Shown: piece by piece, positions 6,630-14,238 of the stretch
Numbering within the stretch: the stretch's first letter is position 1
Layout: each line of letters begins with the position of its first letter
Source: an uncultured Bacilli bacterium
GTDB lineage: Bacteria > Bacillota_I > Bacilli_A > RF39 > UBA660
DNA length: 24,953 nucleotides
Assembly (NCBI GenBank): GCA_947588975.1
Contig: CANQAF010000009.1
Coordinates: 1-24,953, forward strand
Reading direction: 5' to 3'
Position numbers and translations under genes: made by a program
The notes under the pieces: generated by a model
Database searches by the model: none
Seen by the model: only the letters and a program-made list of their open reading frames with translations
Told to the model about the DNA's origin: nothing

Positions 6630-8183
6630 ATGAATCAAGTGATTTTCCCCATTTTACTAGTCTTAATTGGACTTTTTGTTGGAATTATTGTAATGTTCTT
6701 AGTGAACTATTTGAAAGGAAATGCAGCTTCTATAAAGGCTGATAAACTAATTGAAAATGCCAAAAAAGAAGCGGATAAAGTAAAACGTGATAGCATTCTA
6801 GAAGCCAAAGAAGAGGCTCATAAATTAAAATTAGATGTAGAACGTGAAGTAAAAGAAAAGAAAAATGAATTAAAAGAGGCTGAAGAACGTTTGTTACAAC
6901 GTGAAGGAAATATGGATCGTAGAGATCAAACATTACAAAATCGCGAACAAATGTTAGAAGAAAAAGAAAATAGTTTAATCAATAAACAAAAAGATATCCA
7001 AAAAGAACAAGTAAAAGTTGAGGAATTAAAAAAACAAGAAATTGAGTTATTAGAAAAAATTGCTGGGTATTCTAAAGAAGAAGCAAAAGATTTAGTGCTC
7101 AAAAAAGTAGAAGATATGATGAATTTAGAAATAGTGGCTTATATTAAAGATCGTGAAGCAGAAGCAAAACTAGAAACAGATAAAAAAGCCAAATCAATGT
7201 TGGTAAGCTGTATGCAGAAGTATGCCGGGGATGTTGCGAATGAACAAACCGTTACAGTTGTGACTTTACCAAACGATGAAATGAAAGGTAGAATTATTGG
7301 CCGTGAAGGTAGAAATATTCGTACAATAGAGGCTGTTACTGGAGTAGATTTGATTATCGATGATACACCTGAGGCAATTGTTTTATCAAGTTTTGATCCT
7401 TTGAGAAGAGAGATTGCTCGTGTTACGATTGAATCATTGATTAAAGATGGTCGTATTCATCCAACTCGTATTGAAGAAATTTATGATAAAGTTTCTAAAG
7501 AGATGAATGTAAAAATTCGTGAAATTGGAGAGTCTGCAGTATTTGAGTTAGGAATTCCAAAAATGGACCCTGAATTGGTAGAGTTAATTGGTAAATTGCA
7601 TTTTAGAACAAGTTATGGACAAAATGCATTACAACATTCAATTGAAGTTGCGAATCTTTCTGGATTACTTGCAGCGGAGATGGGTGAAAATGTAGCACTT
7701 GCGAAACGTGCTGGATTATTACATGATATTGGAAAAGCAATTGATCATGAAGTAGAAGGTAGTCATGTTACTTTGGGTAGTGAGATCGCAAATAAATTTA
7801 AAGAATCTGATGTAGTGATCAATGCGATTGAATCTCATCATGGGGATACAGATGCAACGAGTGTCATTTCTGTATTAGTTGCGATTGCAGATACTTTATC
7901 TGCATCTAGACCTGGGGCTAGAAATGATTCATTAGAAAACTATGTAAAACGTTTACAAGATTTAGAGAACATTGCCAATAGTATGGAAGGTGTTGAAAAA
8001 ACATTTGCTGTACAAGCTGGTCGTGAGATCCGTGTCATTGTAAGGCCGGAAGAAATTGATGATTTAGGAAGTTATAAAATTGCCCGTGATATTAAAACGA
8101 GAATTGAAAATGAATTACAATATCCAGGTACGATTAAAGTAACTGTTATTCGTGAGACACGTGCAACAGAAGAAGCAAAATAG
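6630..8183 (+). CDS. rny: Ribonuclease Y
   Basis: 517 residues, close to Bacillus RNase Y (about 520). Order of domains: an N-terminal transmembrane helix (about 4-26), a long Lys/Glu-rich coiled coil (about 35-175), a KH RNA-binding domain with GRIIGREGRNIRTIE from about residue 214, then an HD domain with HDIGKA at 365-370 (catalytic His 365, Asp 366). RNase Y is the membrane-bound endonuclease that starts mRNA decay in many Firmicutes. The start follows a GGAGG site. The recA-rny order matches Bacillus apart from intervening genes. The island begins within 15 bp of its stop codon. Confidence 0.97.
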   Translation: MNQVIFPILLVLIGLFVGIIVMFLVNYLKGNAASIKADKLIENAKKEADKVKRDSILEAKEEAHKLKLDVEREVKEKKNELKEAEERLLQREGNMDRRDQTLQNREQMLEEKENSLINKQKDIQKEQVKVEELKKQEIELLEKIAGYSKEEAKDLVLKKVEDMMNLEIVAYIKDREAEAKLETDKKAKSMLVSCMQKYAGDVANEQTVTVVTLPNDEMKGRIIGREGRNIRTIEAVTGVDLIIDDTPEAIVLSSFDPLRREIARVTIESLIKDGRIHPTRIEEIYDKVSKEMNVKIREIGESAVFELGIPKMDPELVELIGKLHFRTSYGQNALQHSIEVANLSGLLAAEMGENVALAKRAGLLHDIGKAIDHEVEGSHVTLGSEIANKFKESDVVINAIESHHGDTDATSVISVLVAIADTLSASRPGARNDSLENYVKRLQDLENIANSMEGVEKTFAVQAGREIRVIVRPEEIDDLGSYKIARDIKTRIENELQYPGTIKVTVIRETRATEEAK

Positions 8184-8193
8184 CTTCTTTTTT
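8171..8193 (+). terminator. Intrinsic terminator of rny
   Basis: AGAAGC (8171-8176) / GCTTCT (8183-8188) followed by T residues. The TAG stop at 8181-8183 reaches into the 3' arm. The island end starts three bases after the T run. Confidence 0.65.
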
Positions 8194-8195
8194 GG

Positions 8196-8232
8196 TTACA
8201 CAACTTCCGGAGGTCATATTTGGCTCTCTCAA
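8196..8232 (-). other. Left attachment half-site of the island (attL candidate)
   Basis: TTACACAA (8196-8203), 21 bp, TCTCTCAA (8225-8232). This is the exact inverted counterpart, with identical spacing, of the right-end site. It starts immediately after the rny terminator. Confidence 0.68.
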
Positions 8233-8267
8233 GAAATAAATTTATAAGGGTATTAGGACTAAATATA

Positions 8268-8290
8268 AAAAGAGGCTTTAAACCTCTTTT
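8268..8290 (-). terminator. Intrinsic terminator of the Cas2-like gene
   Basis: AAAAGAGG (8268-8275) / CCTCTTTT (8283-8290), 7-nt loop. On the minus strand it is followed by TTTTTATATTT-type sequence, just after the gene's stop at 8298. It may also catch rightward read-through from rny. Confidence 0.8.
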
Positions 8291-8297
8291 GTATGAC

Positions 8298-8564
8298 TTA
8301 AATATTTTGTTTTATCCAATTCCATTGTTCATTTGAAAGCCAACCTTTAATGGAGTTTTGAATCATACAAATAATCATTGAATCATTTGAATCAAGATTT
8401 TTTGTCGCAATTGTTTGAACTTCATCTAAACTTTTATAACTTGAAACAAGAAAAGTTGTTGAGACGTATTTACACCATGATCCTAAGCTTTTGATTGAAT
8501 CTTCAACTTCTTTCCTATTATTTGTTGGTGAATTTAAGTCATAGCTTATCATATAACGATTCAT
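8298..8564 (-). CDS. Solo Cas2-like/VapD-like small protein (SinR-family annotation type)
   Basis: 88 residues. It opens with MNRYMISYDLN, the first beta strand and Asp of the Cas2 ferredoxin-like fold, then a helix with KSLGSWCKYVSTTFLVSS. The middle reads DSNDSMIICMI and the end GWLSNEQWNWI. This pattern fits the stand-alone Cas2-like proteins that databases often label SinR family and that recur in defence islands. There is no Cas1 and no repeat array here, so a role in spacer acquisition is unlikely. Related VapD proteins are endoribonucleases; nuclease activity here is inference. The start follows AAAGGA. It reads away from the ATPase-Fic-restriction operon, from its own promoter with a leader of about 145 nt. 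Confidence 0.7.
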   Translation of the reverse strand: MNRYMISYDLNSPTNNRKEVEDSIKSLGSWCKYVSTTFLVSSYKSLDEVQTIATKNLDSNDSMIICMIQNSIKGWLSNEQWNWIKQNI

Positions 8565-8590
8565 TATATCTTTTTCCTTTCTAACTAAAA

Positions 8591-8709
8591 CTAAAATTTA
8601 AAAAAGTATTAAAATTTTAGAAAGAATATGATATAATTATTTTGGTGAGAAGTAAAAGTAATTATATCATTTAGTTATTTTCTTTTTTTTTGTTAGAATC
8701 TATCTAACA
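8591..8709 (-). repeat. Three perfect inverted repeats in the Cas2-like gene's leader
   Basis: Going from the predicted 5' end on the minus strand: 7-bp arms at 8703-8709/8691-8697 (TGTTAGA type, 5-nt loop); 12-bp arms at 8659-8670/8628-8639 (ATGATATAATTA type, 19-nt loop); 9-bp arms at 8612-8620/8591-8599 (CTAAAATTT type, 12-nt loop). They suggest a structured leader RNA or regulator sites. A+T richness makes chance repeats easier, though a perfect 12-bp arm is notable. The 12-bp arms each contain TGATATAAT, an extended -10-like string, on opposite strands. Confidence 0.5.
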
Positions 8710-8714
8710 TCTAT

Positions 8715-8743
8715 AATATATCAATTATTTATCTAATTGTCAA
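8715..8743 (-). promoter_or_regulatory. Consensus leftward promoter of the Cas2-like gene
   Basis: On the minus strand: TTGACA (8743-8738), 17-bp spacer, TATATT (8720-8715). The start of transcription would be near 8708, giving a leader of about 145 nt before the ATG. Confidence 0.75.
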
Positions 8744-8754
8744 CGAAAAAAAGA

Positions 8755-8780
8755 TTAAAATCGCTATATTGCGATTTTAA
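8755..8780. promoter_or_regulatory. Operator-like perfect palindrome between divergent promoters
   Basis: TTAAAATCGC (8755-8764) / GCGATTTTAA (8771-8780), 6-bp centre. It directly abuts the rightward -35 box and lies 11 bp from the leftward -35 box, so a protein bound here could control both. There is no T run, so it is not an obvious terminator. No HTH regulator is encoded in the island. Confidence 0.5.
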
Positions 8781-8809
8781 TTGACAAAAATTATTATAAA
8801 TGATATCAT
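8781..8809 (+). promoter_or_regulatory. Rightward promoter of the ATPase-Fic-restriction operon
   Basis: TTGACA (8781-8786), 17-bp spacer, TATCAT (8804-8809). The leader is very short (about 11 nt) and holds the GAGGTGATGTT ribosome site. Confidence 0.75.
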
Positions 8810-8826
8810 TTTAATGAGGTGATGTT

Positions 8827-10089
8827 ATGATTGTAAAATTAGAATTAGAAAATATAGGGCCTTATACGAATAAAATAACATTGGATTTTAGAGTAAATAA
8901 ACGTGATAAAGATTTTCCAGAAACAGTTTATACTTTGCCAGATGGAGAGAAAATTACTAAAGTTGTTGGAATAATAGCAGGCAATGCATATGGTAAAACA
9001 ACTATTTTACGAGCTTTAAATTCTGTTGGAAGCTTTATAAATAATCCAATAATAAATAGAGAGGTAAATAATTATATAGATAGAGTAAAGGAAGAAGAAA
9101 TAAGGAATTATTTAAAAGAATGGGGAACTTTGTCGTTAATTTCAACTAATAAATCTAGTAATAATATAGGAACAATAAGTGTAGAATTATATATTGATTC
9201 AAATGATAAATATTCTGGATATTATATATATACTTTAAAATATGATAATAATTATATTAAGAATGGGGTAAAAGAGGAGTCTTTAAAATATAAAAAAAAG
9301 TATAATTCTAAAGTTGTAAAAGAAATATTAAAAATAGAAAATAACACTGTTAGTGAAATAGGTCATAAAATTGCATATAAAGCTAATTATTTAAATGATT
9401 TGACTGGAAAATTAAGAGAAAATTTAATTGAAAGATTAAACTATTACGAAACGTTTTATAATAGATATATTAAAGAGTCTTCTACATTAGGGGCCGAAAA
9501 TTATGTTTTCCCAGAAGAATATATTATAGATGAAATCGATGAAAATAAAGATTTAATAAAAATTTTTGTGAATTTAGCTGATGATAAAATAGTAGATTTA
9601 GAAATTGATCGAAGTGATGCAGAAAATGAAAAATTATTTTTTAAATATGATAATTTTAAATTAAGATATAATTCTATTTCTACTGCTACAAAAAAATTAT
9701 GTGGAATTGCAACAAATTTTTATAAAGCTAGTAAAAAAGGTGGCGTATTTTTGATTGATGAATTGGATAATTCACTCAATAGAAATGTTTCTGATTATAT
9801 TATTAAAATATATAATACAAAATTAAAAAATAATACATCTCAAATTATATTTACAACTAATAATGCTGATGTTTTATCAAACTTGCGAAGAGATCAAATA
9901 TTTATTATTGAAAAAAATAATGGAATAAACTCTGTAGTAAAATATCTTAATTTTGTTGATAAAAATACACATAAAAAATCTAGAAAAGATTGGAGCTTTG
10001 TTAAAGCATATAATGACAATATCATAAAAAATTATCCAACTGAAAAAAGTGTGGAAGAACTAATTAAATATATAACCAATAGTTTATAA
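8827..10089 (+). CDS. AAA15-type ABC/SMC-like ATPase, abortive-infection style
   Basis: 420 residues. The N-terminus IVKLELENIGPYTNKITLDF is the usual first strand of OLD/RloA/AbiLi-like ATPases. The P-loop is AGNAYGKTT (51-59), with Lys 57 and Thr 58 present but Ala 51 in place of the usual first Gly. A roughly 240-residue helical insertion follows. Then comes a serine-containing signature region (SISTATKKL), Walker B VFLIDELD with Asp 311 and Glu 312, and FTTNNADVL, where many relatives have His at the first Asn. Members of this group sense phage and act with an effector. No Toprim, HNH or RloB-like partner is adjacent; the next gene encodes Fic. It is the first gene of a four-gene operon, with 29 bp to fic. 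Confidence 0.75.
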   Translation: MIVKLELENIGPYTNKITLDFRVNKRDKDFPETVYTLPDGEKITKVVGIIAGNAYGKTTILRALNSVGSFINNPIINREVNNYIDRVKEEEIRNYLKEWGTLSLISTNKSSNNIGTISVELYIDSNDKYSGYYIYTLKYDNNYIKNGVKEESLKYKKKYNSKVVKEILKIENNTVSEIGHKIAYKANYLNDLTGKLRENLIERLNYYETFYNRYIKESSTLGAENYVFPEEYIIDEIDENKDLIKIFVNLADDKIVDLEIDRSDAENEKLFFKYDNFKLRYNSISTATKKLCGIATNFYKASKKGGVFLIDELDNSLNRNVSDYIIKIYNTKLKNNTSQIIFTTNNADVLSNLRRDQIFIIEKNNGINSVVKYLNFVDKNTHKKSRKDWSFVKAYNDNIIKNYPTEKSVEELIKYITNSL

Positions 10090-10118
10090 TAGTTTATCAA
10101 AATTAGGAGGTATAAATT

Positions 10119-10967
10119 ATGACTGAAAAAGAATTAGATTCAAGTGTTAATGAATATGAAGAAGAATATAAATCTAGTAATTATGTAAAACAATTACAAT
10201 GGGATATGGCTATTGGTCTTCAAGAAGTAGATAATTTAAAGCCTTCGAAATATTTAGAAAAACTATTAGAAGAAAATGTTGAAGGTAATCTAACTATAGA
10301 AGAAGTAGAAAAAGAATTAAGAGAATATTATATAGAAAAAGAAAATAAAAATGAAATAAATCATAATGAATTAGAATGTGATTTTGTATCTGCAAGAATA
10401 GTTGAATTATTAAATGAAGATAAATTTGAATTATCAGTAGGTTATTTAAAATATGTTCATAAATTCTTATTTCAAGATGTTTATGAATTTGCTGGTGAAT
10501 TTAGAAAAATAGACTTTTCTAAACATGAGAAAATATTAAATAATGATTCAGTTGCATATGGCGATTGTAATACTTTAACAGAATCTTTAAAATATGATAT
10601 ATCTTTGGAAAAAGAAAAGAACTATAAAGAAATGAACATAGTGGAAGTTATCAACAATATAACTAAATTTTCATCAAATATTTGGCAAGCACATCCTTTT
10701 AGAGAAGGAAATACTAGAACCACAGCATTATTTATCGAAAAATATTTAATTAGTTTAGGTTATAATGTAGATAATAATTTATTTAAAGATAAATCGGTTT
10801 ATTTTAGAAATGCATTAGTAAGAAGTAATTATTTTAATAATTATTTAAATATAAAAGAAGATAGCAGTTATTTAATTAAATTCTATGAAAATTTATTACT
10901 AGGAAAGAATAATAATTTACATTCACAAGATTTAATAGTTAAAGAATTATTTGAAGAAAAAAATTAG
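10119..10967 (+). CDS. Fic-domain protein with N-terminal antitoxin-like helices
   Basis: 282 residues. The catalytic Fic motif HPFREGNTRT begins at His 192 and is intact (His, Glu, Gly, Asn, Arg). The flap region VYEFAGEFRKID is near 121-132. Residues 25-71 (AIGLQEVDNLKPS, then EGNLTIEEVEKELREYY) resemble the antitoxin-VbhA-like module often fused to such Fic proteins. Fic enzymes transfer AMP or a related group from a nucleotide to a target protein hydroxyl, and many act as growth-arresting toxins. Fic genes of this kind often sit inside restriction-modification loci. A perfect AGGAGG lies at 10105-10110. The target cannot be deduced. Confidence 0.88.
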   Translation: MTEKELDSSVNEYEEEYKSSNYVKQLQWDMAIGLQEVDNLKPSKYLEKLLEENVEGNLTIEEVEKELREYYIEKENKNEINHNELECDFVSARIVELLNEDKFELSVGYLKYVHKFLFQDVYEFAGEFRKIDFSKHEKILNNDSVAYGDCNTLTESLKYDISLEKEKNYKEMNIVEVINNITKFSSNIWQAHPFREGNTRTTALFIEKYLISLGYNVDNNLFKDKSVYFRNALVRSNYFNNYLNIKEDSSYLIKFYENLLLGKNNNLHSQDLIVKELFEEKN

Positions 10968-11007
10968 TTTATTTAAAATCTTACAAAGATAAGTGAGGTG
11001 ATATAAC

Positions 11008-12168
11008 ATGACTACATACAAAGTTGGAAGTTTATTTGCAGGTGTTGGCGGAATATGTTTAGGTTTTAAAAATGCAAAAACTAAAAAGTCAAGATATAAA
11101 TTAATTTGGGCAAATGAGATAGATGAATATGCATGTGAAACTTATAGAAATAATTTTTCACATCAATTACTAAAAGGAGACATAAAATTAGTTCTCCATC
11201 CAGAGGAAATAACTGATAAAAAACTACAAAAATATTATAAAAAGTTACACAATAAAATATTAAGTGAACCAATTGATATTTTAAATGGTGGTTTTCCTTG
11301 TCAAGCATTTAGTATAGCCGGCGAACGCAAAGGATTTGAAGATGAAAGAGGGAATTTATTTTTAAATATTATAGATTTAATTGAACAACTTGGGGAAAAA
11401 TTTTATAAGCCACGTGTATTATTTCTTGAAAATGTGAAGAATCTACAGTCTCATGATAATACAAAAACTTATACATATATTAAAGATAGATTAGAAGATT
11501 GTGGATACACAGTTTTTGAAAAAGTTTTAAATACAATGGATTATACTGATATACCTCAAAATCGTGAAAGAATATATATTATAGGTTTATTAAATGAAAA
11601 AGATGTAAAAAATTTTCAAATATTTAAAAATATTGAAAAAAGAAAAAACAAAAAAGACAAAGCATCAAGAATAGAGGACATAAAAAAAGTAATTGATTAT
11701 TCTCTAACAAAGGAAGCTATAGAGAAATATTATTATACTAAAGAAAAATATCCAAGCTATTTTATGGAAGATGAAGAATCCAAAAAAAGTGATAAAAAAG
11801 AAATTATTAATCTAAATAAACAAATAAATGAAATGTATGAATTTTATCAATGTAGAAGGGGTATGTATGTAAGAAAAAATCAAACAGGGGTTTGCCCTAC
11901 TCTTACGGCTAATATGGGAACTGGAGGGCACAATGTACCATTAATAAAGGTAAATGATGGAATTAGAAAATTAACACCAAAGGAAACCTTTAAATTACAA
12001 GGATTTCCCGTTGATAATGGATATAAATTGCCAACTACTATAAAGGGAAGATCTTATCCTGACTGTCAATTATATAAACAAGCAGGAAACGCGGTCTCAG
12101 TTCCTGTAATTCAAATTCTCGCTACTGAATTATTAGAATTGCTAGATAAATCGGATATGTTTGAATAA
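11008..12168 (+). CDS. DNA (cytosine-5) methyltransferase
   Basis: 386 residues with the m5C motifs in canonical order: motif I SLFAGVGG (8-15), motif II NEID near 37-40, motif IV GGFPCQAFS with catalytic Cys 98, motif VI LENVKN (Glu 141), motif VIII QNRER (184-188), then a variable recognition region, and motifs IX-X (LTPKETFKLQGFP from 322; QAGNAVSVPV from 358). The enzyme methylates its recognition sequence using S-adenosylmethionine and protects host DNA. The string CPTLTANMGTGGHNVP (297-311) recalls enzymes for CCGG- or CCNGG-like sites, but I cannot assign specificity. The following gene, 15 bp downstream, is the likely cognate restriction enzyme. The ribosome site is GAGGTGAT. Confidence 0.95.
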   Translation: MTTYKVGSLFAGVGGICLGFKNAKTKKSRYKLIWANEIDEYACETYRNNFSHQLLKGDIKLVLHPEEITDKKLQKYYKKLHNKILSEPIDILNGGFPCQAFSIAGERKGFEDERGNLFLNIIDLIEQLGEKFYKPRVLFLENVKNLQSHDNTKTYTYIKDRLEDCGYTVFEKVLNTMDYTDIPQNRERIYIIGLLNEKDVKNFQIFKNIEKRKNKKDKASRIEDIKKVIDYSLTKEAIEKYYYTKEKYPSYFMEDEESKKSDKKEIINLNKQINEMYEFYQCRRGMYVRKNQTGVCPTLTANMGTGGHNVPLIKVNDGIRKLTPKETFKLQGFPVDNGYKLPTTIKGRSYPDCQLYKQAGNAVSVPVIQILATELLELLDKSDMFE

Positions 12169-12183
12169 TTTTTGGAGGTTAGT

Positions 12184-13308
12184 ATGGAAGAAGTAAAAAT
12201 TAGAATTAATGATGTTAAAAAAGCGGTTTATTTTATTGCTAATTTGACACAAATGCAAGGTGATAGACCTATGCAAGGTGCCTTAACTTCTAAAGCAGAT
12301 TATATGGGTGGTATTTTTGATAGATGGATAAATATAATTCCAGAGAATGTTTTATTTAATAAGATTATATTACCAAAAGTTTTTAAAAATGCTAAAGTTG
12401 CAGTTATTACTGATTATTATGATTATAATCCCAAGGTAGCTGGAATTGCACCAGACGTTCTTGGAATTAAATATAAAAATAAAGCTATTCCTTTTGTAAA
12501 ATTTGATAATCATTGGTATCCAATTGAAAATAAACCACAAATTGAAGTTAAAACATTTAAAAAAAATCAATATATGGTCTCATTAAGAAATCAAGGTTAT
12601 GATCAGAAATATCTTGTAATGGCTGAAGCCAATTTTAGAGTAGATTATTTGATACCAATACTAAATAAAACATTATTTTCAAGACATATATTTTTGGATT
12701 TACATATGAATGATAAAATATTTATAATTTCTAATGATGAGGGTAATATAGCACAACCTCATAAAGTTGAACTATCGGATAAAACTTTAGGATCAGTAAA
12801 ATTATTAATAGTTACAACTGCTGAAGATTTTATGCAAAAAGCTGTTAAATGTGAGTCACGAGTTAGTGTTGAATATATAAAAACATGTGAAGAATATACT
12901 TTGAATAAATTAAACAATACTGATTGTGGGAGGTTATTAGATTATTGTACAGCAAGTGATAATGGATTATATTATTTTAATTCTAAATGGTATGATAGTA
13001 TAGATGACGGTGGATTTACATATAAAAACAATAAAAAAGTTAGAACAACTGGATTTTATGTTTCATCACCAGAAGATATAGATATATTAAAGATTAATAA
13101 AAATAATTTTTATATTAAGGCAAAAAAAGATTGCATATGGCAAAATAATCATTTATCATGCAATCATATATATAAAATTACTTTTGATATTTTAGATAGA
13201 AGTAGTAATGATGGCGAAGAATATTTTATGTCTAAATATGACATAAATCGATTAAACGATTCAATGAATAAATTGGCTTCAGATTTAAAAAAAGCTGTCA
13301 GTAATTGA
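12184..13308 (+). CDS. Putative type II restriction endonuclease (PD-(D/E)XK type)
   Basis: 374 residues from ATG 12184. The in-frame TTG at 12172 immediately precedes the GGAGG ribosome site (12174-12178) and is rejected. I do not recognise a named family. The only motif evidence is a plausible PD-(D/E)XK core: Pro 90-Asp 91 (IAPDVLGI), then Glu 121-Val-Lys 123 in QIEVKTF, at a normal separation. A Trp-containing N-terminal segment GGIFDRW and a Cys/Tyr-rich C-terminal third follow. Position directly after a complete cytosine methyltransferase, with tight spacing, is the main argument for a cognate nuclease. No control (C) protein gene is present. No terminator is seen downstream, where the region is decayed. 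Confidence 0.6.
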   Translation: MEEVKIRINDVKKAVYFIANLTQMQGDRPMQGALTSKADYMGGIFDRWINIIPENVLFNKIILPKVFKNAKVAVITDYYDYNPKVAGIAPDVLGIKYKNKAIPFVKFDNHWYPIENKPQIEVKTFKKNQYMVSLRNQGYDQKYLVMAEANFRVDYLIPILNKTLFSRHIFLDLHMNDKIFIISNDEGNIAQPHKVELSDKTLGSVKLLIVTTAEDFMQKAVKCESRVSVEYIKTCEEYTLNKLNNTDCGRLLDYCTASDNGLYYFNSKWYDSIDDGGFTYKNNKKVRTTGFYVSSPEDIDILKINKNNFYIKAKKDCIWQNNHLSCNHIYKITFDILDRSSNDGEEYFMSKYDINRLNDSMNKLASDLKKAVSN

Positions 13309-13328
13309 TATATAAGAAAAATAACCGT

Positions 13329-13439
13329 GTGAAAGTATTAACTATTAAAGAACCATTTACTACTTTGATAAAAAATAAAATTAAATATATTGAAATAAGA
13401 AGACAAAAAACAAATTATCATAGGGCATTATATATCTAA
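13329..13439 (+). pseudogene. Truncated ASCH-domain gene fragment
   Basis: From GTG 13329 the 36-residue reading frame gives MKVLTIKEPFTTLIKNK, then KYIEIRRQKTNYHRALYI, then TAA. This matches the start of small ASCH-domain proteins (pattern VLTIKEPFA-L-I, then K-IE-R-WKTNYRG). The rest of the domain, normally around 100 further residues, is missing. The sequence passes into the recombinase remnant, so a deletion probably joined the two. ASCH domains are thought to bind RNA or modified bases. Confidence 0.55.
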
Positions 13440-13458
13440 GCATGTGTTGCTAAAATAA

Positions 13459-14168
13459 GAAAAAAGATTATTAGAAAGTAAATTGTTTTGCAAAGAATGT
13501 GGTAACAGCTTAAATGTTTTATATAGAAAAAATCATGATTATTGGACTGTTAATTGTAACAGATATGCTAGAGATCCCATAAGGGAACAATGTTCATCTC
13601 ATGTTTTTCCATATAATTATTTAGAAGATCAAATAATGACAAAATTTATAGAAGATGTTAAAAAACAAACAGAAGAATTAGATATTGAAGAATTAAATAA
13701 AAAGGTTCAAATAGAAGTTCAAAAGCAAACAAAAAGTTTGAATGGTAATATTAATGATTTATTAATAGAAAAGGAAAGTATAACAAAAAGACTTACAACT
13801 TTATATGAGGATAGATATAATGATATAATAACTGCAAATACTTACAAAGAATTAGCTAAACCTTTTGAAGAAAAATTAAAGCATATAAATCAAAGTATAG
13901 ATGAAAATCAAATGAAACAAATGAAGTTAAGTCAAAGTTAAATGAATTACCTAACTATACTAAAAGGATTAAAAAACTATTAGATTTAAATAAACTTAAA
14001 AAAGAATTAATATATACATTAATAGATAGAATAGTGATAGATGAAAACAGAGTAATAACAATAAAATATAAATATGGAGTTATACCAGATAATACTTTTC
14101 AATATCAAAATTTAAATATTGCTCGTAATCCTTATGGTAGAAAAGGAAAGAATCAATATAGTAAATAA
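13459..14168 (+). pseudogene. Serine recombinase remnant (zinc-ribbon and C-terminal part, frameshifted)
   Basis: The frame after the TAA at 13456 reads RLLESKLFCKECGNSL, then further Cys residues before SSHVFPYNYLEDQI. This is the recombinase zinc beta-ribbon of large serine recombinases, followed by their coiled coil. The frame stops at 13941. The sequence continues in another frame from about 13920: KSKLNELPNYTKRIKKLLD, then ELIYTLIDRIVIDENRVI-IKYKYG, a typical large-serine-recombinase C-terminus, ending at TAA 14166-14168. The resolvase catalytic domain and the recombinase domain are absent. It is therefore truncated at the 5' end and frameshifted. It is the likely relic of the enzyme that inserted this island. 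The segment 13483-13941 starting at TTG should not be read as an intact gene. Confidence 0.75.
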
Positions 14169-14198
14169 GATTTCACTATTTATTGGTGAGATTTTTTT
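14168..14198 (+). terminator. Intrinsic terminator after the recombinase remnant
   Basis: AGATTTCAC (14168-14176) pairs with GTGAGATTT (14186-14194) through seven Watson-Crick and two G-U pairs, followed by T residues to 14198. It starts at the last base of the stop codon. Confidence 0.65.
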
Positions 14199-14238
14199 AG
14201 ATAAAGGTATATAATAATTATTTAAGAAAGTGATTGCT

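Noticed and set aside
8628..8670. Convergent extended -10 promoters inside the 12-bp inverted repeat
   Set aside because: Each arm contains TGATATAAT, but neither has a -35 box and no gene would be served; in such A+T-rich DNA this is weak evidence.
8298..8826. A CRISPR locus beside the Cas2-like gene
   Set aside because: No regularly spaced direct repeats and no cas1 or other cas genes; the nearby repeats are inverted, not an array.
10119..10967. Degenerate inhibitory helix of Fic (Ile and Val where S/T-x3-E-G/N is expected)
   Set aside because: The AIGLQEVDNLKPS pattern appears to be the normal form for this Fic subfamily, so it is not evidence of lost self-inhibition.
13483..13941. Independent zinc-ribbon protein of 152 residues starting at TTG
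   Set aside because: The sequence is the C-terminal part of a serine recombinase and continues in another frame after 13941, so it is a pseudogene fragment.
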